From: Emticicia sp. C21
GTDB lineage: Bacteria > Bacteroidota > Bacteroidia > Cytophagales > Spirosomataceae
Direction of reading: 5' to 3'
Length of the DNA stretch: 35,611 nt
NCBI RefSeq assembly: GCF_003418935.1
Contig: NZ_QVMT01000024.1
Span: 1 to 35,611, forward strand
Numbering within the stretch: position 1 is the stretch's first letter; each line of letters opens with the position of its first letter. Below the pieces are notes generated by a model, which searched no databases, was not told where the DNA came from, and worked only from the letters and a program-made list of their open reading frames with translations. The translations under genes were made by a program, and so were the position numbers. Below are positions 10,701 to 18,401 of the stretch, piece after piece.

Positions 10701-10940
10701 ACCACCAATACGTACAGATGGAAGCGTATAAAGTCCAGAGATATTTGTAACCGTTCCGTATTTTGTACCAGAAGGTTCATGTACGGCAACTACCGTTGCA
10801 CCAGGCAATGCTTCGCCCTTGCTATCAGTTACAGTTCCTGTAATTGAAGAAGATGTAACCTGACCATAGCCTTGAAAAGCAAAGAAAATTCCTACAAGAA
10901 GTGTGAACACCCCTCGCAAAAAAGTAGATTTTTGCATCAT
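7707..10940 (-). CDS. TonB-dependent receptor, Oar-like paralogue
   Basis: An outer-membrane receptor of 1077 residues from the chosen start, MMQKSTFLRG, which matches the start and signal peptide of the neighbouring receptor almost residue for residue (ending FFAFQGYGQ). An upstream ATG at 10982 would add 14 residues but would place the coding start inside the conserved leader, so it is rejected. Domain order is identical: signal peptide, CarboxypepD_reg-like sandwich (GTVTDSKGEALPGATV), plug with ISLDAIEEVQV and GAGINVVTKSGTN, barrel, and terminal LRYIFN. The N-terminal 130 residues are highly similar to the paralogue, while the barrel has diverged strongly, which suggests different ligands. 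A DLNADGINGAD segment near residue 905 corresponds to the EF-hand-like loop of the other copy. Confidence 0.92.
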   Translation of the reverse strand: MMQKSTFLRGVFTLLVGIFFAFQGYGQVTSSSITGTVTDSKGEALPGATVVAVHEPSGTKYGTVTNISGLYTLPSVRIGGPYKVTFTFVGYKDIVKDGIIASLGTAANVDAILSEEGTALQEVTISSARSDVFSSNRTGAATNINGTQLRSLPTISRSINDFTRLTPQSNGTSFAGRDNRFNNITIDGANFNNNFGVSDANLPGGSAQPISLDAIEEVQVNIAPYDVRQANFTGAGINVVTKSGTNQFKGSLYTYYRDQSFNGTRVGDTELPAAAKTTNNIYGGTIGGAIIKNKLFFFVSGEYEKNVRPGFNWIASRPGLTGTNVSRTTAEDLERVSTFLKNTYGYETGPYEGYGDNFTLQNYKITARLDWNISNNHKFNIRYSTVNNTDDQLINGTSAPNPRSTSNRVSQNSLTYANSNYGFLNKVNSLAAELNSTFSSKLSNQLLATYTLVQDTRTSKSSLFPFVDIKKDNDSYISFGYELFSYNNDVKNPTLNIIDNLTYYAGKHTILGGIAYENMYFGNSFLRYGTSYYRYNSVDDFINGATPAAYALTYSLLPNGKMPISDLTFGQGSAYLQDEFAVNNKLKLTAGVRVDMPFYPVAPVENPSISKLTFLNGEKINTGLWPKSKPAFSPRVGFNWSDKGWQVRGGTGIFNGRLPFVWFTNQPTNSGMVQFTYETVNATDLAKFPFSKDPAAHLDKLPKVAGQSAPSSIAAVSPDFKMPQVWRTNLAVDKKIIGDIDFTVEAIYSKDLVTVYQRNVNLNNPIGNLTGPDKRPLYSSSTRRVNTAITEAMVLDNTKNGGGWTITAEAKKRYRNFFGSIAYAFNNVKDLTGNPGSQAASAWSNNRAVGSLNDLPLAFSEFAVPHRIVGSASYRFEYTKFLATTVSLFYQGSHQGRVSYVYNGDLNADGINGADLLYVPANESEIIFEDVVASGAVKYTAQQQATAFFNLVNNDKYLSSIKGEYVERNKGLMPWVNRFDFRLLQDFFINVKGQRNTLQLSVDVLNIGNLLNSSWGNRYRQVVNNGAILRYTKLNASGQPMFQMVEVNGKLPTETFELNPVATNTWGAQIGLRYIFN

Positions 10941-11005
10941 GTTTTTTTGGAGATTAGAAATGTTTGAAGTAAAATTCATCAAGCAGAGTTATATTGATGT
11001 TACTA

Positions 11006-11069
11006 CAAAGGTCTTAAAAATTTTCTCTAAAAAAAAACAAGCACCTATGCGAATTGTTCACATAAGTGC
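11006..11069 (-). promoter_or_regulatory. Leader of receptor 2: hairpin, T-run and candidate -7 box
   Basis: On the minus strand, GCACTTATG (11061-11069) pairs with CATAGGTGC (11041-11049), a 9-bp stem with one G-U pair and an 11-nt loop. TTG and nine T residues follow, and then GACCTTTG (11006-11013). It matches the leader of receptor 1 in order and spacing, but the loop has diverged. Because ribBA ends at 11162 on the same strand with no other hairpin behind it, this structure could also be the ribBA terminator. Confidence 0.45.
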
Positions 11070-11161
11070 TTCGTTTACACTAATTTATAAAATATTTAAC
11101 ATAGAATATTGGCTGAGTACTATTTTCTTATGTTAAGAAATTGTTATGCTTGCCTAATACT

Positions 11162-12364
11162 TTAAGAGCCCAGAATGTTATGTCCCATTTTATCTCGTTT
11201 AGTTTGCAGGTACTTTTCATTATATGGGTTCGAAGAAATTTCGATAGGTATTGTATCAACAATCTCTAATCCGTAACCGATTAATCCTGCTCTTTTCTTA
11301 GGGTTATTCGAAATCAGTTGAATCTTTTTCACACCTAAATCTCTTAGTATCTGAGCGCCGACGCCATAGTCTCTTTCATCCATTTTAAAGCCTAATTCAA
11401 GATTGGCTTCCACCGTGTCGCGGCCCATTTCCTGTAATTTATAAGACTTCAATTTATTCAGAAGTCCGATACCACGCCCTTCCTGATTCATATACAGCAC
11501 AACGCCTTTTCCACTTTTTTGAACCATTTCCATAGAAGCATGTAACTGTGGACCACAATCACAACGGCATGAGCCAAAAATATCTCCGGTTACACAAGAC
11601 GAATGCACACGTACCATCACAGGTTCGTTAGGTTCCCATGTTCCTTTAATTAATGCCAGGTGAAGTTGGTCGTTATCTAACTGGCGATACGCTATCATAT
11701 CGAAATACCCGAATTCAGTGGGCATTTCTACGCCAATCTCTCTTTTAATCAACGACTCTTTTTTTAAACGATACTCAATCAGATCTTTAATGCTGACCAG
11801 TTTCATACTAAACTTATCAGCAATTTCACGCAGTTGAGGCAAGCGTGCCATGGTACCATCTTCATTCAGAATCTCAATCAGTACGCCAGCTGGTTGTAAA
11901 CCTGCCAGAACGGCTAAATCAATAGTTGCTTCTGTATGGCCTGTTCTGCGTAGAACACCACCATCAACGGCTTTTAAAGGAAATATATGTCCAGGGCGAC
12001 CAAAATCTTCCGGTTTCGTATTGGGGTCAACCAATGCCTGAATCGTTTTGGCGCGGTCGCTGGCAGAAATACCAGTAGTGCAACCATTGCCAAGCAAATC
12101 TATAGATACAGTAAAGGCGGTTTCGTGTTGAGCAGTATTTTTGCCTACCATCATGTTTAGTTCCAACTCTTCACAACGTTTGGCTGTGATAGGTGTACAC
12201 ATCAAGCCACGACCCTCTTTTACCATGAAATTGACCATTTCAGGGGTCGTCTTTTCGGCAGCGCACACAAAATCACCTTCGTTTTCACGATCCTCGTCAT
12301 CTACAACAATTACTATTTTTCCATTGCGAATATCTTCAATCGCATCTTCTATACGGTCTAACAT
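11162..12364 (-). CDS. ribBA: Bifunctional 3,4-dihydroxy-2-butanone-4-phosphate synthase / GTP cyclohydrolase II
   Basis: A 400-residue fusion that makes both riboflavin precursors. Residues 1-205 are the RibB domain: the acidic metal motif [10 protein letters not shown] at 22-31, GRPGHIFPL at 122-130 and TGHTEA at 141-146 convert ribulose 5-phosphate to dihydroxybutanone phosphate. Residues 206-400 are the RibA domain: the zinc-binding CxxxxxxxxxxCxC is Cys257, Cys268 and Cys270, and NQEGRGIG at 293-300 completes the GTP cyclohydrolase II site. Both active sites look intact and the length is normal. No FMN riboswitch is apparent in the 195 bp upstream. A weak -7-like TACCTTTA lies at 12424-12431 on the minus strand. 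No other rib gene is adjacent. The divergent neighbour is a GbsR/MarR-type regulator. Confidence 0.96.
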   Translation of the reverse strand: MLDRIEDAIEDIRNGKIVIVVDDEDRENEGDFVCAAEKTTPEMVNFMVKEGRGLMCTPITAKRCEELELNMMVGKNTAQHETAFTVSIDLLGNGCTTGISASDRAKTIQALVDPNTKPEDFGRPGHIFPLKAVDGGVLRRTGHTEATIDLAVLAGLQPAGVLIEILNEDGTMARLPQLREIADKFSMKLVSIKDLIEYRLKKESLIKREIGVEMPTEFGYFDMIAYRQLDNDQLHLALIKGTWEPNEPVMVRVHSSCVTGDIFGSCRCDCGPQLHASMEMVQKSGKGVVLYMNQEGRGIGLLNKLKSYKLQEMGRDTVEANLELGFKMDERDYGVGAQILRDLGVKKIQLISNNPKKRAGLIGYGLEIVDTIPIEISSNPYNEKYLQTKRDKMGHNILGS

Positions 12365-12501
12365 TATAATGAATAATTATGCTGGTTTTGTTGGTAAAAC
12401 AGATTGTGTGGCGAAATCGTTTGTAAAGGTACGAGTTTTCGATAGAACAGTTGTAAAAATGCTATAATTGGACGTTCATTATATTTTTAAACAGGTGGCT
12501 T

Positions 12502-12555
12502 GAAAATAAACTTTCAAAAATTCTTGGAAGTTTATTTTCTTTTGCTTTACATTTG
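12502..12555 (+). promoter_or_regulatory. Promoter and operator of the GbsR/MarR-type regulator
   Basis: A long interrupted palindrome at 12502-12539 has the 22-bp core ACTTTC-N10-GGAAGT (12510-12531), symmetrical around AATT. Inside its right half is a TTG (12524-12526). A perfect -7 element, TACATTTG, lies at 12548-12555 after a 21-bp spacer. The palindrome thus covers the -33 region, the classic arrangement for repression. The start codon begins only 5 bp after the -7 box, so the mRNA would be leaderless or nearly so. Confidence 0.65.
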
Positions 12556-12559
12556 TACT

Positions 12560-13066
12560 ATGAAAACGGAGGAGATAAGACAGCAGTTTGTACAGGCCTG
12601 GGGCGTACTCGGAACCTCATGGGGCATTAGTCGCTCTATGGCTCAGGTGCACGCTTTGCTTTTGTTGAATAAAGGAGAGATGAGTACAGAAGAGGTAATG
12701 GAGGAGCTGAAACTGTCAAGAGGGAATGTAAATATGGTATTGAGAGATCTGATAGGATGGAATCTGATATATAAACAAACCAAGCCTGGTGATAGAAAAG
12801 AGTACTTTATAGCGGAGCATGATATATGGCAAATAGCTGTCAGAGTGGTTACTGAGCGAAAAAAACGTGAAATAATGCCTGCCAAGCAAACTGTAAAGAT
12901 GTTGATGAATAATACCAGTGATGCTAAAGACGCTGATCAACTGCATGTAAAACATATGCTAAGTGAATTGAATAGTTTTATAGAGCAAATGGATACTCTG
13001 AGCGAACTATTGCTGAAAGCGGAGAAAAATGCGCTTCTGAAAAATGTATTGAAACTCATGAGTTAA
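12560..13066 (+). CDS. GbsR/MarR-family winged-helix transcriptional regulator
   Basis: A protein of 168 residues from the ATG at 12560. It has a winged helix-turn-helix at about residues 25-95: a helix with AQVHALLLL, then MSTEEVMEELKLSRGNVNMV as helix-turn-helix and DRKEYF in the wing. A long helical C-terminus, probably for dimerisation, follows. The GbsR/MarR type is inferred from this layout. A 20-codon upstream extension of the frame is rejected because it would run through the operator and promoter. A palindrome over its own -33 box, and a second copy just before the next gene, suggest it represses itself and the following genes. It begins a plus-strand unit with a DUF393 membrane protein and a TIGR01777 protein, 37 bp and 17 bp apart. 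The signal it senses is unknown. Confidence 0.85.
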   Translation: MKTEEIRQQFVQAWGVLGTSWGISRSMAQVHALLLLNKGEMSTEEVMEELKLSRGNVNMVLRDLIGWNLIYKQTKPGDRKEYFIAEHDIWQIAVRVVTERKKREIMPAKQTVKMLMNNTSDAKDADQLHVKHMLSELNSFIEQMDTLSELLLKAEKNALLKNVLKLMS

Positions 13067-13081
13067 TTTTTTTTATTATAA

Positions 13082-13103
13082 ACTTCCGAAAATTCTTGAA
13101 AGT
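13082..13103 (+). promoter_or_regulatory. Second copy of the regulator's operator palindrome
   Basis: The 22-bp ACTTCC-N10-GAAAGT repeats the palindrome at 12510-12531, with AAAATTCTTG shared in the centre. It fills most of the 37-bp gap between the regulator and the next gene and abuts the ATG at 13104. There it could block transcription or occlude a local promoter; no clear -7 box follows it. Confidence 0.6.
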
Positions 13104-13922
13104 ATGGAAACTTTAAATAATCATAAATTGCTTGTAGATGCCGATTGTCCGATGTGTCGGATGTATGGCAAAGGTTTTGAAAAAGCAGGCTGGGTTGATA
13201 GAGGAACCTATAGCCATTATCAAAGCTTTGCAGTTTCTGCAGATATATCTATCGATATGAACAAGGCTCGTAACGAGATAGCTTTAGTAGATACCGAACA
13301 CAAAGTAGTCAGATATGGCATTGATGCACTTAAGTACATTATCACCAATAGATTCCCGTCTCTCGGCTCAGTATTAGCATGGAAACCAGTTGATTTTTTC
13401 TTACGCAAACTCTATAAGTTCATTTCTTTCAATCGTAAAGTCATTGCCCCAAGTGAAATAAAAGAAGGCGTAAAAGCCTGTACACCTGATTTGAATGTGA
13501 AGTATCGCTTATTGTATATCGCTTTTGTGGCTATTCTTTCATCAATCGTGCTTTATCAATATACCCAACCAATCAATGAGGCTATGGACTGGCAGAATCA
13601 TCTGGGGAGAGAATTTATGATTTGTGCCGGACAAATCCTATGGCAGATAGTATTCCTAAACAGATTATTGAAAGAGAAACTACTGGATTATCTGGGAAAT
13701 ATGATGACTGTTTCGATGATAGGCACTTTGCTCTTGTTACCTATGCTGTTGATTAAAGACCTATGGGCTGTGTATTATCTGGGCTACTTTATTGCAGTAG
13801 TAAGTTTCATGCTTTGGGAGCATGTCCGTCGGAGTAAAATCTTAAAAATTGGCTATTGGCCAACTATCTCCTGGATGGTATATAGAGTAGTTGCTTTGGT
13901 TATAATTGTATTATTGAATTGA
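13104..13922 (+). CDS. DUF393 (DCC family) thiol-oxidoreductase-like protein with C-terminal membrane domain
   Basis: A 272-residue protein in two parts. Residues about 5-125 are a DCC/DUF393 domain, a thioredoxin-like fold, with the CxxC motif Cys15-Pro-Met-Cys18 in DADCPMC at the end of the first strand. Residues about 135-272 contain about five hydrophobic segments, including LLYIAFVAILSSIVLY and LLLLPMLLI, so the C-terminal half is a membrane domain. Stand-alone DUF393 proteins are about 130 residues, so this is a fusion or extension. The reaction is not known. An operator-like palindrome directly precedes the ATG. The stop codon lies 17 bp before the TIGR01777 gene, so cotranscription is likely. 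Confidence 0.8.
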   Translation: METLNNHKLLVDADCPMCRMYGKGFEKAGWVDRGTYSHYQSFAVSADISIDMNKARNEIALVDTEHKVVRYGIDALKYIITNRFPSLGSVLAWKPVDFFLRKLYKFISFNRKVIAPSEIKEGVKACTPDLNVKYRLLYIAFVAILSSIVLYQYTQPINEAMDWQNHLGREFMICAGQILWQIVFLNRLLKEKLLDYLGNMMTVSMIGTLLLLPMLLIKDLWAVYYLGYFIAVVSFMLWEHVRRSKILKIGYWPTISWMVYRVVALVIIVLLN

Positions 13923-13939
13923 TACGAAAAATTACAAAA

Positions 13940-14833
13940 ATGAAAATTGTGATTGCAGGTGGAACTGGCTTTTTAGGAAAAGCTCTCCATAAATACTTTT
14001 CAATCAAGGGTAATGAAGTACTTATTCTTACACGAAAGCCTAAAGAACCTAATGAAATATATTGGGATGCAGTCAACATCGGTGAATGGATTGAGGCATT
14101 AGAACATGCAGATGCGCTGATTAACCTGACAGGTAAATGTGTTGATTGCCGGTATACAGAAGAGAACAAAAGAGCCATTCTTGAATCAAGAGTAAAAAGT
14201 ACTGAGGTTTTACAAAAGGCTATTAACCTGTGCAAGAATCCACCTGAAGTCTGGCTAAACTCTAGTAGTGCCACTATTTATGTACATGCCGAAACACAGG
14301 TAATGGATGAAGACAATGGCATTATTGGCGACGATTTCTCAATGAATATATGTAAAATTTGGGAAAGGGCTTTTTTTGAAGATAGTACAGCACCTATCAG
14401 AAAAGTAGCTTTAAGAACATCTATTGTATTGGGTAATGCGGGTGGAGGATTCCCGAAAATGAAAATGATAAGCAGATTAGGTTTAGGTGGGAAACAAGGT
14501 AACGGTGAGCAAATAATGAGTTGGATTCATGAAAGGGATTTTTGCAGAGCCATTGAATTTATTATTGAGTATTCAGAGTTGACTAAAAAAGTAAATATCG
14601 CCACACCTCATCCTCTGAAAAACGAGGAGTTTATGAAACGCCTGCGAAAATCAATGGGAATGCCTATTGGTATTAATAGTCCTGTCTTTCTTTTAGAGTT
14701 GGCCTCCCTTTTTATCAGAACTGAGACTGAACTGGTATTAAAGAGTAGAAATGTATACCCCAAAAGACTATTGGAAAGCGGATTTAAATTTGAGTTTCCA
14801 ACAATTGATCTGGCTTTCGCAGATTTAAACTAA
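13940..14833 (+). CDS. TIGR01777-family NAD(P)-dependent epimerase/SDR protein
   Basis: A protein of 297 residues starting MKIVIAGGTGFLG, whose GGTGFLG (7-13) is the nucleotide-binding loop of extended short-chain dehydrogenases. The family signature continues with the INLTGKCVDCRY-type segment, the LNSSSATIY region that replaces the usual catalytic tyrosine context, and a C-terminal DUF1731-like part around LKSRNVYPKRLLESGF. Members resemble E. coli YfcH and cyanobacterial 'SulA-like' proteins; no substrate is established. A TTG at 13919 overlapping the previous stop would add seven residues; I prefer the ATG that begins the first strand. It is the last gene of the regulator/DUF393 unit and is followed directly by a strong terminator. 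Confidence 0.85.
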   Translation: MKIVIAGGTGFLGKALHKYFSIKGNEVLILTRKPKEPNEIYWDAVNIGEWIEALEHADALINLTGKCVDCRYTEENKRAILESRVKSTEVLQKAINLCKNPPEVWLNSSSATIYVHAETQVMDEDNGIIGDDFSMNICKIWERAFFEDSTAPIRKVALRTSIVLGNAGGGFPKMKMISRLGLGGKQGNGEQIMSWIHERDFCRAIEFIIEYSELTKKVNIATPHPLKNEEFMKRLRKSMGMPIGINSPVFLLELASLFIRTETELVLKSRNVYPKRLLESGFKFEFPTIDLAFADLN

Positions 14834-14834
14834 C

Positions 14835-14865
14835 AAAAAATGGAGGCCGAAAGCCTCCATTTTTC
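14835..14865. terminator. Bidirectional intrinsic terminator between convergent genes
   Basis: ATGGAGGC (14840-14847) pairs with GCCTCCAT (14853-14860) across a 5-nt loop, with an A-run before and a T-run after. It serves the plus-strand epimerase gene ending at 14833 and the minus-strand decarboxylase gene ending at 14878. Confidence 0.85.
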
Positions 14866-14877
14866 TATAAACAAACT

Positions 14878-15858
<981 letters not shown>

Positions 15859-15950
15859 AGAAATATATTAATTTCCCCTGTATCCTAAATAATAGGAGGA
15901 AGACTCAGCCGGATAGGGGAGGGTTATATCCGATTGCTTCCCGAATTATA

Positions 15951-17264
15951 TTAAGCTTGTACTGTTTCTCTACCTATGCTATAATAAGTGTAACCCAATT
16001 CTTTCATGTCTTTTAACTCATAAAGGTTACGTCCGTCAAAAATAACTTTATTTTTCAAAGTTCCCTCCATTTTTTCAAAATCAGGTGTACGGAACTCCGG
16101 CCATTCGGTCATAATCATCAAAGCATCTGCATCTTGAATGGCTTCATAAGGATTTTTGGCATATTTTACTTTTTTGCCTACTACACCTCGTACGTTTTCC
16201 ATTGCTTCAGGATCATATACTACTACTTTAGCACCTGCTTTTCTTAGTTCTTTGATATTATACAATGCCGGTGCCTCGCGAATATCGTCAGTATGTGGTT
16301 TAAATGCCAATCCCCACAAAGCAATTGTTTTACCTTTCAGATCGCCGTTGAAGTATTTTTTCAAATGCGGCATTAATTTGGTTTTTTGCTTTTCGTTTAC
16401 TTTCATTACCGATTTAAGAATCTTGAAATCGTAATCAAAGTCATTAGAGGTTTTTTCCAAAGCCTGTACATCTTTCGGGAAACAGCTACCGCCATAACCA
16501 ATACCGGCAAATAAGAAACGTTTGCCAATACGGCTATCAGTACCAATACCTCTACGAATATCATCTACGTTAGCGTTTGCTTTCTCGCAAAGGTTAGCGA
16601 TTTCGTTCATAAAAGTGATTTTCATCGCTAAAAATGCATTGGCAGCATATTTAGTCATCTCAGCCGAACGCTCATCCATGAAGATAATCGGGTTGCCCTG
16701 ACGAACCAATGGAGCGTATAATTTCTCCATTACTTTCTTAGCTTTCTCAGATCTTGTACCAATTACCACACGGTCTGGTTTCATGAAATCTTCTACTGCC
16801 ACACCTTCTCTCAAAAATTCTGGGTTTGATACCACATCAAACTCTACTTTTGCATTTTTAGCAATGCGTTCGTGTACTTTTTCAGCTGTTCCTACAGGTA
16901 CAGTACTTTTATCAATAATTACCGCATGACTTTCTAACAATGGGCCTAAGTCGTTAGCTACCCCTAGGATATATTTCAAATCAGCAGAACCGTCTTCACC
17001 CGGAGGTGTTGGCAGAGCTAAGAAGATAACCTGTGCTTCTTTGATACCCTCAGCAAGGTTGGTAGTAAACTTCAAACGACCCTCTTTGGTGTTACGTTCA
17101 AATATAACATCAAGGCCCGGTTCGTAGATAGTTAGTTTACCTTTATTTAATTTTTCAACTTTACGACTATCAATATCTACGCAAGTTACCTGATTACCTG
17201 TTTCAGCAAAACAAGTACCAGTCACCAAGCCAACATACCCTGTTCCTACGACTGCGATTTTCAT
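15951..17264 (-). CDS. ugd: UDP-glucose 6-dehydrogenase
   Basis: A 437-residue cytoplasmic enzyme that oxidises UDP-glucose to UDP-glucuronate with two NAD+. The N-terminal Rossmann motif GTGYVG is at residues 7-12. The catalytic cysteine is Cys261 in GYGGSCFPKD, and the conserved lysine of the central helix is in EMTKYAANAFLA (about Lys205). The C-terminal UDP-binding domain includes WGLAFKPHTDDIREAP. The length is standard for the single-subunit Ugd/TuaD class. It is the first gene of a two-gene UDP-xylose unit. A possible promoter on the minus strand reads TTG, 22 bp, TAATTTTA, starting about 85 bp before the ATG; this is a weak match. Confidence 0.96.
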   Translation of the reverse strand: MKIAVVGTGYVGLVTGTCFAETGNQVTCVDIDSRKVEKLNKGKLTIYEPGLDVIFERNTKEGRLKFTTNLAEGIKEAQVIFLALPTPPGEDGSADLKYILGVANDLGPLLESHAVIIDKSTVPVGTAEKVHERIAKNAKVEFDVVSNPEFLREGVAVEDFMKPDRVVIGTRSEKAKKVMEKLYAPLVRQGNPIIFMDERSAEMTKYAANAFLAMKITFMNEIANLCEKANANVDDIRRGIGTDSRIGKRFLFAGIGYGGSCFPKDVQALEKTSNDFDYDFKILKSVMKVNEKQKTKLMPHLKKYFNGDLKGKTIALWGLAFKPHTDDIREAPALYNIKELRKAGAKVVVYDPEAMENVRGVVGKKVKYAKNPYEAIQDADALMIMTEWPEFRTPDFEKMEGTLKNKVIFDGRNLYELKDMKELGYTYYSIGRETVQA

Positions 17265-17698
17265 ATTAAATGTGATTCAGAATTTAAAAAATTGTTTACT
17301 GTTTTTTTAGAGCAAAAAATATGCCGTAAAATTAGATTATTTTTTGACAATACTTGCAAGTACAAATATGAAAAAATGAAAATAATTTTTCAAAAATAGG
17401 TACTTCCTGACCAAGTACATCATTTAAGTCTATATTTTGATGGTAAAGTGATAGTTTTTTTATTAAGCGGCTCCGTTGTCTTGATACGAAGAAATCAAGA
17501 TTCCATTTTTTACTACATCAGCTATTTTGAAGGCACCATTTAGTTAAAACTCACTAAGTATTTTTAGAGCCTATACTTAAAGATTGAGTTTTGTCGTTTT
17601 TAATGGAATTTTCATGAGTTCAAACTTGCATCAACGAGTTTTTCTTACGTAATTTCACTGTCCAATTAATTGACAACCCTTAAATATTTACTACGACA
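17265..17698. other. 434-bp divergent intergenic region
   Basis: This very AT-rich spacer separates the UDP-xylose genes from the GMC oxidoreductase genes and holds no credible gene. One small hairpin, TCTTGAT (17479-17485) with ATCAAGA (17494-17500), is followed by a short T-run. TATATTTTG near 17440 is one base too long for a TAnnTTTG element. No firm promoter for the plus-strand genes was found. Confidence 0.5.
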
Positions 17699-18373
17699 TT
17701 GAATAGAAGAGATGCCATGCAAAGAGTGGCCTTCCTGATGGGAGGTGCTTTGTCTGCCCCTACAATGATTGCTATGTTGGAAGGTTGTAAATCCAACACG
17801 GCTACTGAAGCAGCTACTTCAGGTTTTTCATTCTCTACTGATTACAAAAATCTAGTTTCTGAAATTGCCGAAATAATCATTCCTAAAACAACTACGCCTG
17901 GTGCCAAAGATGCCGGAGTAGGGCCATTTATAGAAATGATGTTGAAAGATTGTTACAACGAAACGCAACAGGAACACTTCAAAAAAGGCCTGGATAATTT
18001 AGAAGAAACTGCTAAAAAAGACTTTGGTGGAAAGAAATTTCTTGAACTTACACCAGAGCAACAAACTACGCTTCTGAAAAAATTTGAGCAAATGGCTATG
18101 GCTGAAACGAAAGAAAACGAGCAGCCAAAGAAAATAGTAGATAATGAAACCGGATTGGTAAAAGACCCTAAAACTGCTGAGCCAAGAGAAAATGAAAAAG
18201 CCAAGAAAGTGGTGCCTCCGGTTCCTTTCTTCAAACTAATGAAAGAGTTAACCTTGTTGGGTTACTTCACTTCGGAAGCAGGTGCGAAAAACGCACTAGC
18301 TTATGTAGCAATACCGGGCAGATATGAAGGTTGTGTGAAAATGACTCCGGGACAAAAAGTTTGGGCTTTATAA
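17699..18373 (+). CDS. Gluconate 2-dehydrogenase subunit 3-family protein, Tat-exported
   Basis: A 224-residue partner of the GMC flavoprotein that follows 28 bp later. I use the TTG start because it gives MNRRDAMQRVAFLMGGALSA, a twin-arginine signal; the next ATG (17717) would lose the arginine pair. Cys30 in LEGC could be a lipidation site, although Glu at -2 is unusual. The mature part is helical and matches the subunit-3 family, which acts as chaperone or export partner for a cofactor-bearing large subunit with no signal of its own. Residues about 140-180 are a charged, low-complexity insertion with two similar stretches, ENEQPKKIVDNE and ENEKAKKVV. The natural substrate of the pair, probably a sugar or glycoside, is inferred from related systems. 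Confidence 0.85.
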   Translation: MNRRDAMQRVAFLMGGALSAPTMIAMLEGCKSNTATEAATSGFSFSTDYKNLVSEIAEIIIPKTTTPGAKDAGVGPFIEMMLKDCYNETQQEHFKKGLDNLEETAKKDFGGKKFLELTPEQQTTLLKKFEQMAMAETKENEQPKKIVDNETGLVKDPKTAEPRENEKAKKVVPPVPFFKLMKELTLLGYFTSEAGAKNALAYVAIPGRYEGCVKMTPGQKVWAL

Positions 18374-18401
18374 AAATTAAAAGAAATTCAACCTAACGAA
18401 A

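Noticed and set aside
12365-12500. FMN riboswitch upstream of ribBA
   Set aside because: None of the conserved purine-rich RFN segments could be found; only a weak -7-like element is present.
15859-15950. Riboswitch or attenuator between ugd and uxs
   Set aside because: There are short inverted repeats but no T-run and no known riboswitch core; too weak to call.
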